Of a DNA stretch of 64,000 nucleotides, positions 45,511 through 56,715 are shown in pieces. The DNA comes from Enteroscipio rubneri (GTDB lineage: Bacteria; Actinomycetota; Coriobacteriia; Coriobacteriales; Eggerthellaceae), in NCBI RefSeq assembly GCF_002899715.1, contig NZ_PPEK01000013.1, positions 1-64,000 on the forward strand, in the 5' to 3' direction. The notes under the pieces are model-generated. The model ran no database searches and was not told the origin of the DNA. It was given only the letters and a program-made list of their open reading frames with translations. Made by a program: the position numbers and the translations under genes. Position 1 is the first letter of the stretch. Each line of letters opens with the position of its first letter.

Positions 45511-46212
45511 TCACCACTCGAGCGTTTCGGCGGAAGCAGGCGCGTCGTTCACGTCGACGCTCGCCACGCGCCCTTCACGGATGTGGATGACGCGGTCGGC
45601 AATGGCCGTGAATGCGGCATTGTGCGTGATGAGCACCACCGTCTTGCCGGTGTCGTAGCACGTGTCCTGTAAAAGCTTGAGTATGGCCTTGCCCGTCTGG
45701 TAGTCGAGCGCGCCGGTGGGCTCGTCGCACAAAAGGAGCTTCGGGTTCTTCGCCAGCGCTCGCGCGATGGCCACCCGCTGCTGCTCGCCGCCGGAGAGCT
45801 GCGCCGGGAAGTTGCCGAGGCGATGCCCCAGGCCCACCTGCCGCAGCACGGATGCCGCATCGAGCGGGTCCTTGCAGATCTGGCTGGCAAGCTCCACGTT
45901 CTCGAGCGCCGTGAGGTTCTGCACGAGGTTGTAGAATTGGAAGACAAAACCGATGTCGTAGCGGCGATAGAAGGTGAGTTCTTTGCTGCCGAACGCGCTG
46001 ACGTTGCGGCCGTCGAGCACGATGGAGCCCGACGAGCAGGAGTCCATGCCGCCGAGCATGTTCAAGAGTGTCGTCTTGCCAGCGCCCGACGGCCCGACGA
46101 CCACGACGAGCTCGCCGCGCTCGATGTCAAACGTCATGCCGTCGACGGCGGCCACCTCGACCTCGCCCATGCGGTACACCTTGCGCACGTCGCGAAACTC
46201 CACGAACGCCAC
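45511..46212 (-). CDS. ABC ATPase of the LolD/MacB type
   Basis: This 233-residue ATP-binding protein has Walker [16 protein letters not shown]-loop region [11 protein letters not shown], signature [16 protein letters not shown], Walker [13 protein letters not shown] and the H-loop HNAAF. The SGGEQQR signature and FQFYNL belong to the MacB/LolD subfamily. It drives the downstream FtsX-type permease gene. A good AAGGAAGG site precedes the ATG. Confidence 0.94.
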   Translation of the reverse strand: MAFVEFRDVRKVYRMGEVEVAAVDGMTFDIERGELVVVVGPSGAGKTTLLNMLGGMDSCSSGSIVLDGRNVSAFGSKELTFYRRYDIGFVFQFYNLVQNLTALENVELASQICKDPLDAASVLRQVGLGHRLGNFPAQLSGGEQQRVAIARALAKNPKLLLCDEPTGALDYQTGKAILKLLQDTCYDTGKTVVLITHNAAFTAIADRVIHIREGRVASVDVNDAPASAETLEW

Positions 46213-46323
46213 GAGCCGCCTCCTTCCTTTCAGACGACAATCCCGATGACCTTACGATACACGAACAATCCCGCAAGCACCAGTAACGGAATCATACCTG
46301 TTCGCGGTCTGCAAAAGCGGCGG

Positions 46324-47832
46324 CTATTCCTCAAGACAGCGTGCAACAGTGTTGAACAGCTCCAAGCGGGTATGCGCGTCCAGCTTTTCATAGATGTGGC
46401 GTGTGTGTGACTTTACCGTTTCGGTGGATACCGAAAGGCTCTGGGCAATGAAGCCGCGATCGTATCCTTTGACGAGGTAGACGAGGATCTCGGACTCGCG
46501 CGGCGTGAGGGCAAAGCGTGCCGAAGCCAGCGTGCAGGCTCTCGCCATGGAGCCGTCGTTCGTCATGGTTTGACGGGGCCTCGATTCCGTGCTCAAGCGC
46601 GCCATGAGCACGATACTGGCGAACAGCAGCAGGTAGATCATCGCATTCGACGCCGATGCCACAATAGACTGCGGATCAAGAGCCGCATGGAACCAGTTGC
46701 CCGCTGCAGCTCCGAAGATCTGGCCTGCCTGGCTGGCCAGAAAACCGCCGATGAACACGCGGGCAACGTCGTTACAGCGTCGCGTGTAGATGACGCAGAA
46801 CACCCACAGCAGACCGAAGAAGTACATGAACCCCATAGTATGGATGGCGAGCGCGAACGTCGCTCGCCACGGTGTCTGCTGGACGGCGAGCGCCATCACG
46901 ACAAAAGCCGCAGCGATGAACCCAATCGCACGATAGAACAGCGCGAACGACTCTCCGTCGCCCGGCACTTTGGATAGAAGCAGCATGGCCGCGGCGCAGG
47001 CGGTGGCGATGCCGAACACCCCCGCGCTCTGCGCCGCCAACGCATCTGCGCCCATGAGGCTGCGGAGCAACCCCGCCGAGGCTCCGAGCACCACGACGAG
47101 TCCCATGAATACGGCGAGCGGCGAGACGCGCCGCTCGCGCTCACTGCTGGACGCGCCCACCGAAGCCGGATCGTCCGACGGCGCGTAAGGCGTCTCTTCG
47201 GAAGCGCCCTGCAACCCTTCGCCATCCTGGTACAGCGCCCGATAAAACGAGAACGCCGCCGCGAACGGAATGGCCATCATGCACGCAAGCGCCGCAGGCG
47301 GCGGTGCGAGTGCTATGAGCGCAGTCGTCAGAGCGCTCGCGAGCAGCGAGAACGCAACAAAGTGCAGAACGACGCCGGAATCGTAGCGAGTGATGAGCGA
47401 CCCCCAGAACGCGGTCATCATCCCTGTGCCGACCCCCGAGGAAATCGCGCCGACAAGCGGCAAGACCGGCGCAGCCTCCGGGGAGAGCCCTGCGACGCCG
47501 ATGAGCACGACGCTCGCTGTCATGCAGCAAGCACTTGCAATCAGCCCACCGCGGCCCGGCCCGCGTCGAAGGCGCGAAACGAGGAAGAACGCCGCGAGCA
47601 CAAGCGTGCATACGATAAGCGATATAAGCCAAAAGCCGTTCACCGCCAGGCCGTTCGCAAGGGGGCCAAAAGGCGCGTCAAGTACCCCGCTCCAGCTCAT
47701 CGCGAAAATCCATGCGTTGAACAAAGAGAGCGAGGCGGCAAGGCTGCGATGGCTTGACAGCATCGCGCGAAATTGTTCGAACGAGCTCAGTTTAAACGGA
47801 GCCGCGAGCGGCCCTTCGCTGTTCTGCATCAT
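46324..47832 (-). CDS. LuxR-family regulator with about twelve membrane spans
   Basis: From the ATG after GGAGGAGGG (47832; 47829 is equally possible) this is about 502 residues. Roughly twelve hydrophobic spans occupy residues 25-430, arranged like a transporter. A C-terminal LuxR helix-turn-helix (about 440-500) has LTPRESEILVYLVKGYDRGFIAQSL and VSTETVKSHTRHIYEKL. This architecture is common in Eggerthellaceae, where the gene usually sits beside a Tat-exported reductase, as here. The likely role is membrane-linked sensing of the reductase's substrate and activation of that gene. The transporter part may sense rather than transport. Confidence 0.88.
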   Translation of the reverse strand: MMQNSEGPLAAPFKLSSFEQFRAMLSSHRSLAASLSLFNAWIFAMSWSGVLDAPFGPLANGLAVNGFWLISLIVCTLVLAAFFLVSRLRRGPGRGGLIASACCMTASVVLIGVAGLSPEAAPVLPLVGAISSGVGTGMMTAFWGSLITRYDSGVVLHFVAFSLLASALTTALIALAPPPAALACMMAIPFAAAFSFYRALYQDGEGLQGASEETPYAPSDDPASVGASSSERERRVSPLAVFMGLVVVLGASAGLLRSLMGADALAAQSAGVFGIATACAAAMLLLSKVPGDGESFALFYRAIGFIAAAFVVMALAVQQTPWRATFALAIHTMGFMYFFGLLWVFCVIYTRRCNDVARVFIGGFLASQAGQIFGAAAGNWFHAALDPQSIVASASNAMIYLLLFASIVLMARLSTESRPRQTMTNDGSMARACTLASARFALTPRESEILVYLVKGYDRGFIAQSLSVSTETVKSHTRHIYEKLDAHTRLELFNTVARCLEE

Positions 47833-47927
47833 CCCTCCTCCGTACCGCCCAGTATACCCGATCGGACATTTGCCGCCGCGGGTGCGGTCGCCGGAGGGAG
47901 GAGCGACTGCACCCGGGCGAGTACAGG

Positions 47928-49697
47928 CTATTCGTTCTCCACGATGAACTTGCCTGCCAGATAGCTTAACGTAAGGTTGCTGCCGTAGGTGAAACCGGGG
48001 ATCATGTAAGTGTACTGCGCATAGAACATGTCGCCCGCCATGCTGCCCACGTTGTAGAGGCCTTCGATCGGGTTGTCGTCCTCGTCGCACACGCGCATCT
48101 CATCGTCGGTGCGCAGACCGCCGAGCACCGTGAGGAAGAAGCTTGTGTCGCTGACCGAGCCGTAAAACGGACCCTTCTCGACGGGAATCATGAGCGAAGG
48201 ATCCTTATGGAATGCGAGATCTGTACCTGCTTTGCAGTCGGCGTTGTACGCCTTGACGGTGTCGAGCGTCGAGGCGGGCAATTCCATGAGCTCGATCAGT
48301 TCCTCGAGCGTATCGGCCTTCACAAAAGCCTTGCTCTCGACCATCGCCTCCCACGAGGCGACCGTCTCCTCGATGCTCAGTTCGTTCGGCGTCCCATAGG
48401 GAAGACTTCCGTTGATCCAAGGCAGCGGATACTGTTCAGCGTAATTCATGTCCCAAATGGCGTAGGATACACCACCCGGACATCCCATTTCGGTGGTGAA
48501 GGGGAGCGTGCCGAGCATGCCGTACTCGTTGCAGTAGCGTTTACCGTCGCGGTTGACGGTAAGCCCGGTGAAGGGCAGAACGCCATCCATCGGCCCAGCC
48601 TTCACGCCGCCGCCATTCGGGCAGCACGGCCAAGCCTTCTGCCACGCCGCGCCTACCCACAACCCCATTTTCTGGCCGTCGCCGGGATACAGCCCACCAT
48701 AGAATAGCTCCTTATCGTAATCGACGCTCTCGAACTCCTCGGGCGTGATATACCGCAAAGCCTGCGGTGCGTACTTGGCCATCATATCGCGGTTGGTGGA
48801 GAAGTCGCCCGTTGCCAGAACCACTGCTTTGCTTGCTGTAAACCGAGCGAAGGTGCCGTCTTCACGCTCGGCGATGACGGCATTTACACGGCCTTCGGCA
48901 CCATTGGGCTCCCCGCCGCGCACAAGCTGGCGCGCGATGTTTTTGTAGTAGATGGAGGAGCCGGACAGCTCTTCGAAGCGACGGGCAAGTTCGTTCACAA
49001 CGAGCGTTTGGTTCATGCCCATGCCGGGGTGCTCATCGTCGTACCAACCGTGCGCGCCGGGCAGATAGAATATCGAGCCGCTCTCGTTATCGAGTGTTGG
49101 GATAGAGCTTTCGATGCCCGTGGTGTAGCCGCGCCCCTCCATAATGTCGATGAGCCAGTTCATCACCTCTTCGGAATGATTGAAGAACTTGTACCACTTG
49201 CGGGCATCGACACGCGCACCGTTGGCCTGAAGCTCTTTTTCATAAAACGCAGGGTCATTGCGCGGAATGCCCGCAGCCTCCATCGCCTTCGAGTATGCGG
49301 CATGGTTTGAGCCGCCACGGCTGATAGGCTTGCTGCTGGCGCTGAGAAGCACGACGTTCGCACCCTCCTCGACGGCGGCGTTGGCCGCAGCAAGTCCGCC
49401 GGTGCCTGCGCCCACCACGACGATCTCCGCCTCGATGGTCTCGGCGATGTCCGCCTCGGCAATGGGCTCGTCAGGAATTTCAAAGCCCCATTTTCCGAAG
49501 TACGCATCGGCATTCATCGCGTCGGTCGATGCACTCGCATCTGTTCCGTCTGCACCGGTCGCAGATTGCGCTGGTGCGCATCCGGTCAAACCGGCTGCCA
49601 GCCCTGCACCCGCCAGCGCCGCCCCTGTCAAGAAGCTCCGCCGCGTCACTCCGCCGACTGATGCGGATCGAATTCCTTTACTTGGATCAACGTACAT
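47928..49697 (-). CDS. Tat-exported FAD-binding reductase (fumarate reductase flavoprotein-like)
   Basis: This 589-residue protein starts at 49697, after GAGGGGAGCGG. The VTRRSF twin-arginine signal is followed by a hydrophobic stretch and a lipobox LTGC, so it is exported and probably membrane-anchored. The FAD dinucleotide fold is IVVVGAGTGGLAAANAAV, then a RGGSNHAAY segment and a catalytic-domain region with LGGLRTDDEMRVCDEDDNPIEGLYNVGSM, as in flavocytochrome-c-type FAD_binding_2 reductases. No haem or FMN-binding domain is present. Eggerthellaceae encode many paralogues that reduce different organic electron acceptors, so the substrate cannot be read off. The adjacent LuxR regulator presumably controls it. 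Confidence 0.85.
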   Translation of the reverse strand: MYVDPSKGIRSASVGGVTRRSFLTGAALAGAGLAAGLTGCAPAQSATGADGTDASASTDAMNADAYFGKWGFEIPDEPIAEADIAETIEAEIVVVGAGTGGLAAANAAVEEGANVVLLSASSKPISRGGSNHAAYSKAMEAAGIPRNDPAFYEKELQANGARVDARKWYKFFNHSEEVMNWLIDIMEGRGYTTGIESSIPTLDNESGSIFYLPGAHGWYDDEHPGMGMNQTLVVNELARRFEELSGSSIYYKNIARQLVRGGEPNGAEGRVNAVIAEREDGTFARFTASKAVVLATGDFSTNRDMMAKYAPQALRYITPEEFESVDYDKELFYGGLYPGDGQKMGLWVGAAWQKAWPCCPNGGGVKAGPMDGVLPFTGLTVNRDGKRYCNEYGMLGTLPFTTEMGCPGGVSYAIWDMNYAEQYPLPWINGSLPYGTPNELSIEETVASWEAMVESKAFVKADTLEELIELMELPASTLDTVKAYNADCKAGTDLAFHKDPSLMIPVEKGPFYGSVSDTSFFLTVLGGLRTDDEMRVCDEDDNPIEGLYNVGSMAGDMFYAQYTYMIPGFTYGSNLTLSYLAGKFIVENE

Positions 49698-49842
49698 GGT
49701 TTCCGCTCCCCTCTTCTTCGTTCGTTCCAGCCTCTTCCGGCCTTTGCTCACGATATATGCGAAGCGCAAGCGAACACCATTCCCCAAACGGGTCAAATCG
49801 AATATCACCCCTTTGGGTGGTATGAAAAAGGAGCATACGAAA

Positions 49843-49869
49843 AAGGCCCTCGCGCATGGCGAGGGCCTT
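49843..49869 (-). terminator. Terminator after rplW, end of the first ribosomal block
   Basis: On the minus strand a perfect 11-bp stem (49869-49859 with 49853-49843) with a 5-base loop runs straight into TTTTT. It lies 28 bases after the rplW stop, confirming that the operon stops here rather than running into rplB. Confidence 0.9.
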
Positions 49870-49896
49870 GAAGCACTTTCGTTGATGTAGCCTGCT

Positions 49897-50181
49897 CTAC
49901 GAAGCGAAGAGCTCGATCGTATCGCCTTCTTTCAGCGTGACCATGGCCTTCTTCCAAGTGCGGGTCTTACCCAGATTGTAGCGAACGCGCTTGGGCTTCG
50001 GCTTCACGTTGAGCGTGTTCACCTTCACCACGGTTACATCGAAGATGGCTTCGACGGCCTGGCGAATCTCAACCTTGTTGGAGTCCTTGGCAACCTCGAA
50101 GGTGTAGGTGTTGTCCTCCATCATGTCGTAGCTATGCTCCGTGATGATGGGACGGATGATGACCTCGCGGGGATCCTTCAT
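49897..50181 (-). CDS. rplW: 50S ribosomal protein L23
   Basis: This 94-residue protein shows KDPREVIIRPIITEHSY, the KIEIRQAVEAIF-like segment (here KVEIRQAVEAIFDVTV), and NTLNVKPKPKRVRYNLGKTRTWKKA. Its ATG shares one base with the rplD stop (TAATG). L23 is the docking site of trigger factor, whose divergent gene lies nearby. A terminator follows directly, in place of rplB. Confidence 0.97.
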   Translation of the reverse strand: MKDPREVIIRPIITEHSYDMMEDNTYTFEVAKDSNKVEIRQAVEAIFDVTVVKVNTLNVKPKPKRVRYNLGKTRTWKKAMVTLKEGDTIELFAS

Positions 50182-50804
50182 TATGCGAGCACCTCCTCGA
50201 TGCGCTTGAGGGCGTCGGCGGTGAAGACGAGCGCCTTGTTATCGATGAATTCGTAGGTGTTCGACTCCGACACGGGAATGACATTCACCTTCGGGATGTT
50301 GCGGAACGACAGGTAAGCGTTCACATCGTCGTCAGGTATGACGATGGTCGTGCGGCCCTCCAGCTCGAGCGCCTTCAGCACGGCGACGGCATCTTTCGTG
50401 CGCGGCTTCTCGAAGCTGAAGTTCTCCACTACGTAGAGCTCGCCGTCGGCCAGCTTGGCGGACAGCGCGGAGCGCATGGCCAGCTTGACCTCTTTCTTGT
50501 TCACATGGAACGCGTAGGAACGCGGATGCGGGCCGAACACGGTGCCGCCGCCGGCCCACTGGGGCGCGCGAATAGTGCCCTGACGGGCGCGACCGGTGCC
50601 CTTCTGGCGCCACGGCTTCTTGCCGCCGCCCCTCACCTGGCCGCGCGTGAGCGTGTTGCTCGTGCCCTGCCGCCACGCGGCGCGCTGCGAGCGCACCACC
50701 TGGTGCATGACGTGCATGTTCGGTTCGATGCCGAACACGGAGGGGGCAAGCTCGGCCGTGCCGGCCTTCTTCCCGCTCGCGTTTTTGATATCGATAGTCG
50801 TCAT
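50181..50804 (-). CDS. rplD: 50S ribosomal protein L4
   Basis: This 207-residue protein shows HQVVRSQRAAWRQGTSNTLTRGQVRGGGKKPWRQKGTGRARQG in parts, the long basic loop that lines the exit tunnel, and the later globular half with VIPDDDVNAYLSFRNI. AAAAGGAGC precedes the ATG. Gene order and coupling to rplW are normal. Confidence 0.97.
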   Translation of the reverse strand: MTTIDIKNASGKKAGTAELAPSVFGIEPNMHVMHQVVRSQRAAWRQGTSNTLTRGQVRGGGKKPWRQKGTGRARQGTIRAPQWAGGGTVFGPHPRSYAFHVNKKEVKLAMRSALSAKLADGELYVVENFSFEKPRTKDAVAVLKALELEGRTTIVIPDDDVNAYLSFRNIPKVNVIPVSESNTYEFIDNKALVFTADALKRIEEVLA

Positions 50805-50834
50805 GATGAAAAAGCTCCTTTTACGGTTCAGGTG

Positions 50835-51455
50835 TTACGCCATGCGGACGCGGACGACGCCGTTCTTAGCACCAGGGACGGCGCCCTTGACGAGAATGAG
50901 GTTCTGATCCTCGTCGATGCGCACGACCTCGAGGTTCTTCACGGTCACGGTGTCGCATCCCATATGACCCGGGAGCTTGAGCCCCTTGAACACGCGGGAA
51001 GGCGTGGCGCACTGGCCGACCGAACCCGGCGCGCGATGGAAATGAGAGCCATGGCCGCCCGGGCCGCCGCGGAAGCCGTAGCGCTTCATGACGCCGGCAA
51101 AACCCTTGCCCTTCGACGTACCCGTGACATCGACTTTCTTCGTCTCGGCGAAGGCGGCCACCGTCTGCTCATCGCCCACGTGGTACTCGCCGGCGTTCTC
51201 GACGCGCACCTCGCGCAGATAGCGCGTGGGAGACGTGCCCTGCTTCTCGAAGTGGCCCTTCATGGGCTTATTGACCTTCTTCTCTTTGATAGTGCCGAAG
51301 CCCAGCTGCACAGCCTCGTAACCGTCGCTATCCTTCGTCTTGACCTGGCAGACCTTGTTCGGCTCGGCCTGGATCACCGTCACGGGAATGGCGCGATCGT
51401 CCTCGCTGAAGATCTGGGTCATACCGATTTTTTTACCATAGATGGCGTTGATCAT
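50835..51455 (-). CDS. rplC: 50S ribosomal protein L3
   Basis: This 206-residue protein begins [16 protein letters not shown], and contains [17 protein letters not shown] and [13 protein letters not shown], typical of L3. The ATG at 51455 is chosen because AGGGGG lies 9 bases before it; the upstream ATG at 51464 abuts that site. Confidence 0.97.
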   Translation of the reverse strand: MINAIYGKKIGMTQIFSEDDRAIPVTVIQAEPNKVCQVKTKDSDGYEAVQLGFGTIKEKKVNKPMKGHFEKQGTSPTRYLREVRVENAGEYHVGDEQTVAAFAETKKVDVTGTSKGKGFAGVMKRYGFRGGPGGHGSHFHRAPGSVGQCATPSRVFKGLKLPGHMGCDTVTVKNLEVVRIDEDQNLILVKGAVPGAKNGVVRVRMA

Positions 51456-51470
51456 GTCGCACATCCCCCT

Positions 51471-51779
51471 TTACAGCTTGATCTCGATGTCGACGCCGGC
51501 AGGGAGATCGAGGCGCATCAGAGAGTCCACCGTGTTCGGGGTGGGCTCGAGAATGTCGATGAGGCGCTTGTGTGTGCGCATCTCGAACTGCTCGCGCGAA
51601 TCCTTGTCGACGTGCGGCCCCTTGACGACGCAGTACAGGTTGCGCTCCGTCGGCAGCGGAATGGGACCGGACACTTTGGCACCCGTCTTCTGCGCGGTAT
51701 CGACGATGAGTTTCGTGGACTGGTCCACGATCTCATGATCGTACCCCTTCAAGCGGATGCGAATCTTTTGATTAGCCAC
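51471..51779 (-). CDS. rpsJ: 30S ribosomal protein S10
   Basis: This 102-residue protein begins with GTG ([20 protein letters not shown]), and contains [35 protein letters not shown] in parts, ending [11 protein letters not shown], all S10 signatures. GGAGGAAA lies 5 bases before the GTG. It directly follows fusA; no tuf gene intervenes. Confidence 0.96.
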   Translation of the reverse strand: MANQKIRIRLKGYDHEIVDQSTKLIVDTAQKTGAKVSGPIPLPTERNLYCVVKGPHVDKDSREQFEMRTHKRLIDILEPTPNTVDSLMRLDLPAGVDIEIKL

Positions 51780-51811
51780 TTTCGTTTCCTCCGAATATCT
51801 CGCGCGCACGC

Positions 51812-53929
<2,118 letters not shown>

Positions 53930-53943
53930 GAGTCGAATCCTCC

Positions 53944-54414
53944 TTAGAAGCGGTAGTGCGAGAACGCACGGTTCGACTCGGCCATCTTGTACAGATCCTC
54001 GCGCTTCTTCACCGATGCGCCCGTGTTCTCGGCAGCATCCATGATCTCGGCGGCGAGGCGCTCCTTCATCGTGTGCTCCTTGCGCTTGCGCGAGAAGTCG
54101 ACGATCCAGCGGATGGCGAGCGTGGTGGCGCGGCGGGAGTTGACCTCCATCGGCACCTGGTAGGTGGCGCCACCGACGCGCTTGGGCTTGACCTCGAGCG
54201 TGGGGCGAACGTTGTCCATGGCCTTCTTGAAGACGGACAGGGGATCCTGAGTCGTCTTCGCCTCGATGATGTCGAATGCACCGTAGACGATGCCCTCGGC
54301 AAGGGACTTCTTGCCGTCAAGCAGGATCTTGTTGATCAGCTGCGTGACAAGACGGTTGTTGTACTTTGCATCCGGCTGCACTTCGCGGCGGATGGCTGCT
54401 GCACGACGCGGCAT
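53944..54414 (-). CDS. rpsG: 30S ribosomal protein S7
   Basis: This 156-residue protein shows [36 protein letters not shown] and the end [23 protein letters not shown] precedes the ATG. It lies between rpsL and fusA in the usual str-operon order. Confidence 0.97.
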   Translation of the reverse strand: MPRRAAAIRREVQPDAKYNNRLVTQLINKILLDGKKSLAEGIVYGAFDIIEAKTTQDPLSVFKKAMDNVRPTLEVKPKRVGGATYQVPMEVNSRRATTLAIRWIVDFSRKRKEHTMKERLAAEIMDAAENTGASVKKREDLYKMAESNRAFSHYRF

Positions 54415-54530
54415 GTGTTCTCCTTCTTATTCCTGCGCGCTTCGAGACGGCTTTCGTTCCGTCCATTAGGCCCCGCACGCGCCCCTCTTGGGCGAAAGCG
54501 GTTTCGCGGCCCGCGCGTCTTATCGGTTGC

Positions 54531-54902
54531 TTACTTGGGGCGCTTGGCGCCGTAACGGCTGCGGGCCTGCTTGCGGTTGTCGACGGCGGCGCAGTCGAGC
54601 GCGGCGCGGATAACCTTGTAGCGCACACCCGGGAGGTCCCTCACGCGGCCGCCGCGCAAGAGCACCATGGAGTGCTCCTGGAGGTTGTGGCCGATACCCG
54701 GGATGTAGGCCGTAACCTCCATGCCATTGACGAGGCGCACGCGGCACACCTTGCGCAGAGCCGAGTTCGGCTTCTTGGGCGTAGTCGTGAACACGCGTGT
54801 GCACACGCCGCGCTTCTGCGGGTTGCCTTTGAGGGCCGGCGTCTTCTTCTTCTCGACCGACTTCTTGCGGCCCTTGCGGACCAACTGATTGATAGTAGGC
54901 AA
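54531..54902 (-). CDS. rpsL: 30S ribosomal protein S12 with Arg at position 88
   Basis: This 123-residue protein begins at a TTG codon preceded by AAGGAG; the open frame upstream has no S12 resemblance. It shows [33 protein letters not shown] with Lys43, and [12 protein letters not shown], where position 88 is arginine. Most bacteria have lysine there, and the Lys88Arg change is a known streptomycin-resistance substitution in Mycobacterium tuberculosis. S12 controls decoding accuracy. It is the first gene of the block. Confidence 0.96.
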   Translation of the reverse strand: MPTINQLVRKGRKKSVEKKKTPALKGNPQKRGVCTRVFTTTPKKPNSALRKVCRVRLVNGMEVTAYIPGIGHNLQEHSMVLLRGGRVRDLPGVRYKVIRAALDCAAVDNRKQARSRYGAKRPK

Positions 54903-55148
54903 GTCTCTTACTCCTTTTTCTTCCTGACGGCTTTCCCCGGCAGCCAACGTGGCGTTCAAAGACGAGCCTTTCCGCGCTTGCGGCACAGGCCGCCCGCTCG
55001 AAAGAACCGTCCTTTCACGCCGACCCGGCTCGCCGGAGAAACCCTGTTGCTACCATCGTCGACTCAATCCTACGAGCGACGCCGCTTCCTTGTGCGTTCA
55101 GCTGGTACGCACAGGAAAACATACGCCCCATACGGGACGCGACCGAGA

Positions 55149-55177
55149 ACTTTATCATCGCCTCCGCAGCTTGTCAA
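55149..55177 (-). promoter_or_regulatory. Promoter of the rpsL-rplW block
   Basis: On the minus strand a perfect TTGACA (55177-55172) and TAAAGT (55154-55149) are 17 bases apart, giving a leader of about 245 bases before rpsL. The leader and the stretch back to 55308 contain no gene that I can see. Confidence 0.7.
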
Positions 55178-55308
55178 ACGCCACGCATCCGGGAGTATCT
55201 ATACTTGTGCATCCACATATCCGCAGATGAGGAGCCGGAAACGAGTCGCACGAAGACTGACGAGGGTGTAACCGCTATTTTTTCGGCGCGCTCTGCCGTC
55301 GATCGAGC

Positions 55309-56424
55309 TTATCTGCCAGTCGCCTGCCGGACAAGCTCCTCGGCCAGACGCGCCGTGCCCTCGAGATCGGCAATGGCAATATGCTCGTCGATCGAATGGA
55401 AGCTTGCCATGCCGATCCCCAGCGTGACCGCGCGCACTCCGCGCGAGGCGAGCGCATTCGCATCGGCGCCGCCTCCCGAGTACCCGACACGCGGCTCCAA
55501 ACCGGCCGCGTGCGCAGCTCGCACGACATCTTGCACGAGCGGATCGTCCTCGTCGTAGAGCACGGCGCCGTAATCGACGCACCATTCGACATGAACGGCT
55601 CCTCCGAAGCGTTCCGCCGCCTGTTCGAGAGCAGCCGTCATCGCATCGCGCACCTCGTCGGCGCGCTCTGTGCGCAACGAGCGACACTCCCCCGCCAAAA
55701 CACAGCGGTCGGCAACGACGTTTACCTCGCGACCGCCTTCGATGAGTCCGATGTTCGCCGTGGTGGCCTCGTCGAGCCGCCCGATCTCCATGCGATCGAT
55801 AGCCGCGGCAGCCATACGAATGGCGGACACACCCGCTTCGGGCTCGACGCCGGCATGCGCGGCACGGCCTATATATTCGGCCCGCAGCGTGTAGTGACAG
55901 GGTGCCCCGAGGATAATGGTACCGGGCGCGCCGTCAGCATCGAACACGTAGCATGGCGCTCCCGCGGGCAATTCGCCGGCGTCGAACGCGCTCGCGCCGA
56001 GCAAGCTCAGTTCCTCGCAGGTGGTGAGCAGCACAACGATGTCGGGACGGGGCGAACCGTCCTCGACGATCGAACGCACCGCTTCGAAGATGGCTGCGAC
56101 GCCCGCCTTGTCGTCGGCAGACAGGACGGTGGCGCCGGCGGAGCGGACAACGTCGCCCTTTACAACGGGGACGATGCCCTCGCACGGCTCGACCGTATCC
56201 ATATGAGCCGAAAGCACGATGCTCCCCGCAACGGTTCCTGGCAGGCGCGCGATCAGGTTGCCCGAATCCGAACCCGTTCGCGTGCCCGAATCGTCGAAGC
56301 GCACCTCGAATCCGAGATCGGCGAGTTCACGCTTGCAGCGTGCAGCCATCGCCGCTTCGCGGCGCGAAGGACTTTCGATACGCACGAGTTCAAGGAACAG
56401 ACCGAGCAGCCGGTTCGGGTTCAT
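55309..56424 (-). CDS. M20-family metallopeptidase (peptidase T-like)
   Basis: The ATG at 56424 follows GGAAGGAAAG and gives 371 residues. Zinc-enzyme motifs of the M20 family are present: SAHMDTVEPC (metal-site His and catalytic Asp), LSADDKAGVAAIFEA (bridging Asp), TCEELSLLGA (catalytic Glu pair), FDADGAPG, and a late HSIDEHI histidine. A dimerisation domain sits between about residues 175 and 285 (HAGVEPEAGVSAI). It probably cleaves small peptides or related amides in the cytoplasm. It is monocistronic, immediately upstream of the ribosomal promoter region. Confidence 0.9.
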   Translation of the reverse strand: MNPNRLLGLFLELVRIESPSRREAAMAARCKRELADLGFEVRFDDSGTRTGSDSGNLIARLPGTVAGSIVLSAHMDTVEPCEGIVPVVKGDVVRSAGATVLSADDKAGVAAIFEAVRSIVEDGSPRPDIVVLLTTCEELSLLGASAFDAGELPAGAPCYVFDADGAPGTIILGAPCHYTLRAEYIGRAAHAGVEPEAGVSAIRMAAAAIDRMEIGRLDEATTANIGLIEGGREVNVVADRCVLAGECRSLRTERADEVRDAMTAALEQAAERFGGAVHVEWCVDYGAVLYDEDDPLVQDVVRAAHAAGLEPRVGYSGGGADANALASRGVRAVTLGIGMASFHSIDEHIAIADLEGTARLAEELVRQATGR

Positions 56425-56715
56425 ACGGCTTTCCTTCCGATCGACGCGGAACGGCGCTCTCCTGCACGAAACCGAGCCGATGCGGAGCCGCCGCCTTAGC
56501 TCATACAGTATAATCCGATTGCCCGGCCGCGCCACCCTGTGCGCACGACCGAGCGAACATGCGGGAGCACGAACCGATGCGGGATCCCGGCTTGCGCACG
56601 AACAGGATCGCGAACGGCAGTCTCGGCTCACACGCCGCGCGCGATGGAGAGCGGCGGCGCAATCGATCCGACGGACAAGACGAGCCGCCGAGTTCGAACG
56701 ATCAAAGGAGGATCT

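Noticed and set aside
39144-49896. Integrative element or prophage explaining the operon interruption
   Set aside because: No integrase, transposase, tRNA target or flanking direct repeat is visible; base composition and codon use look like the neighbours.
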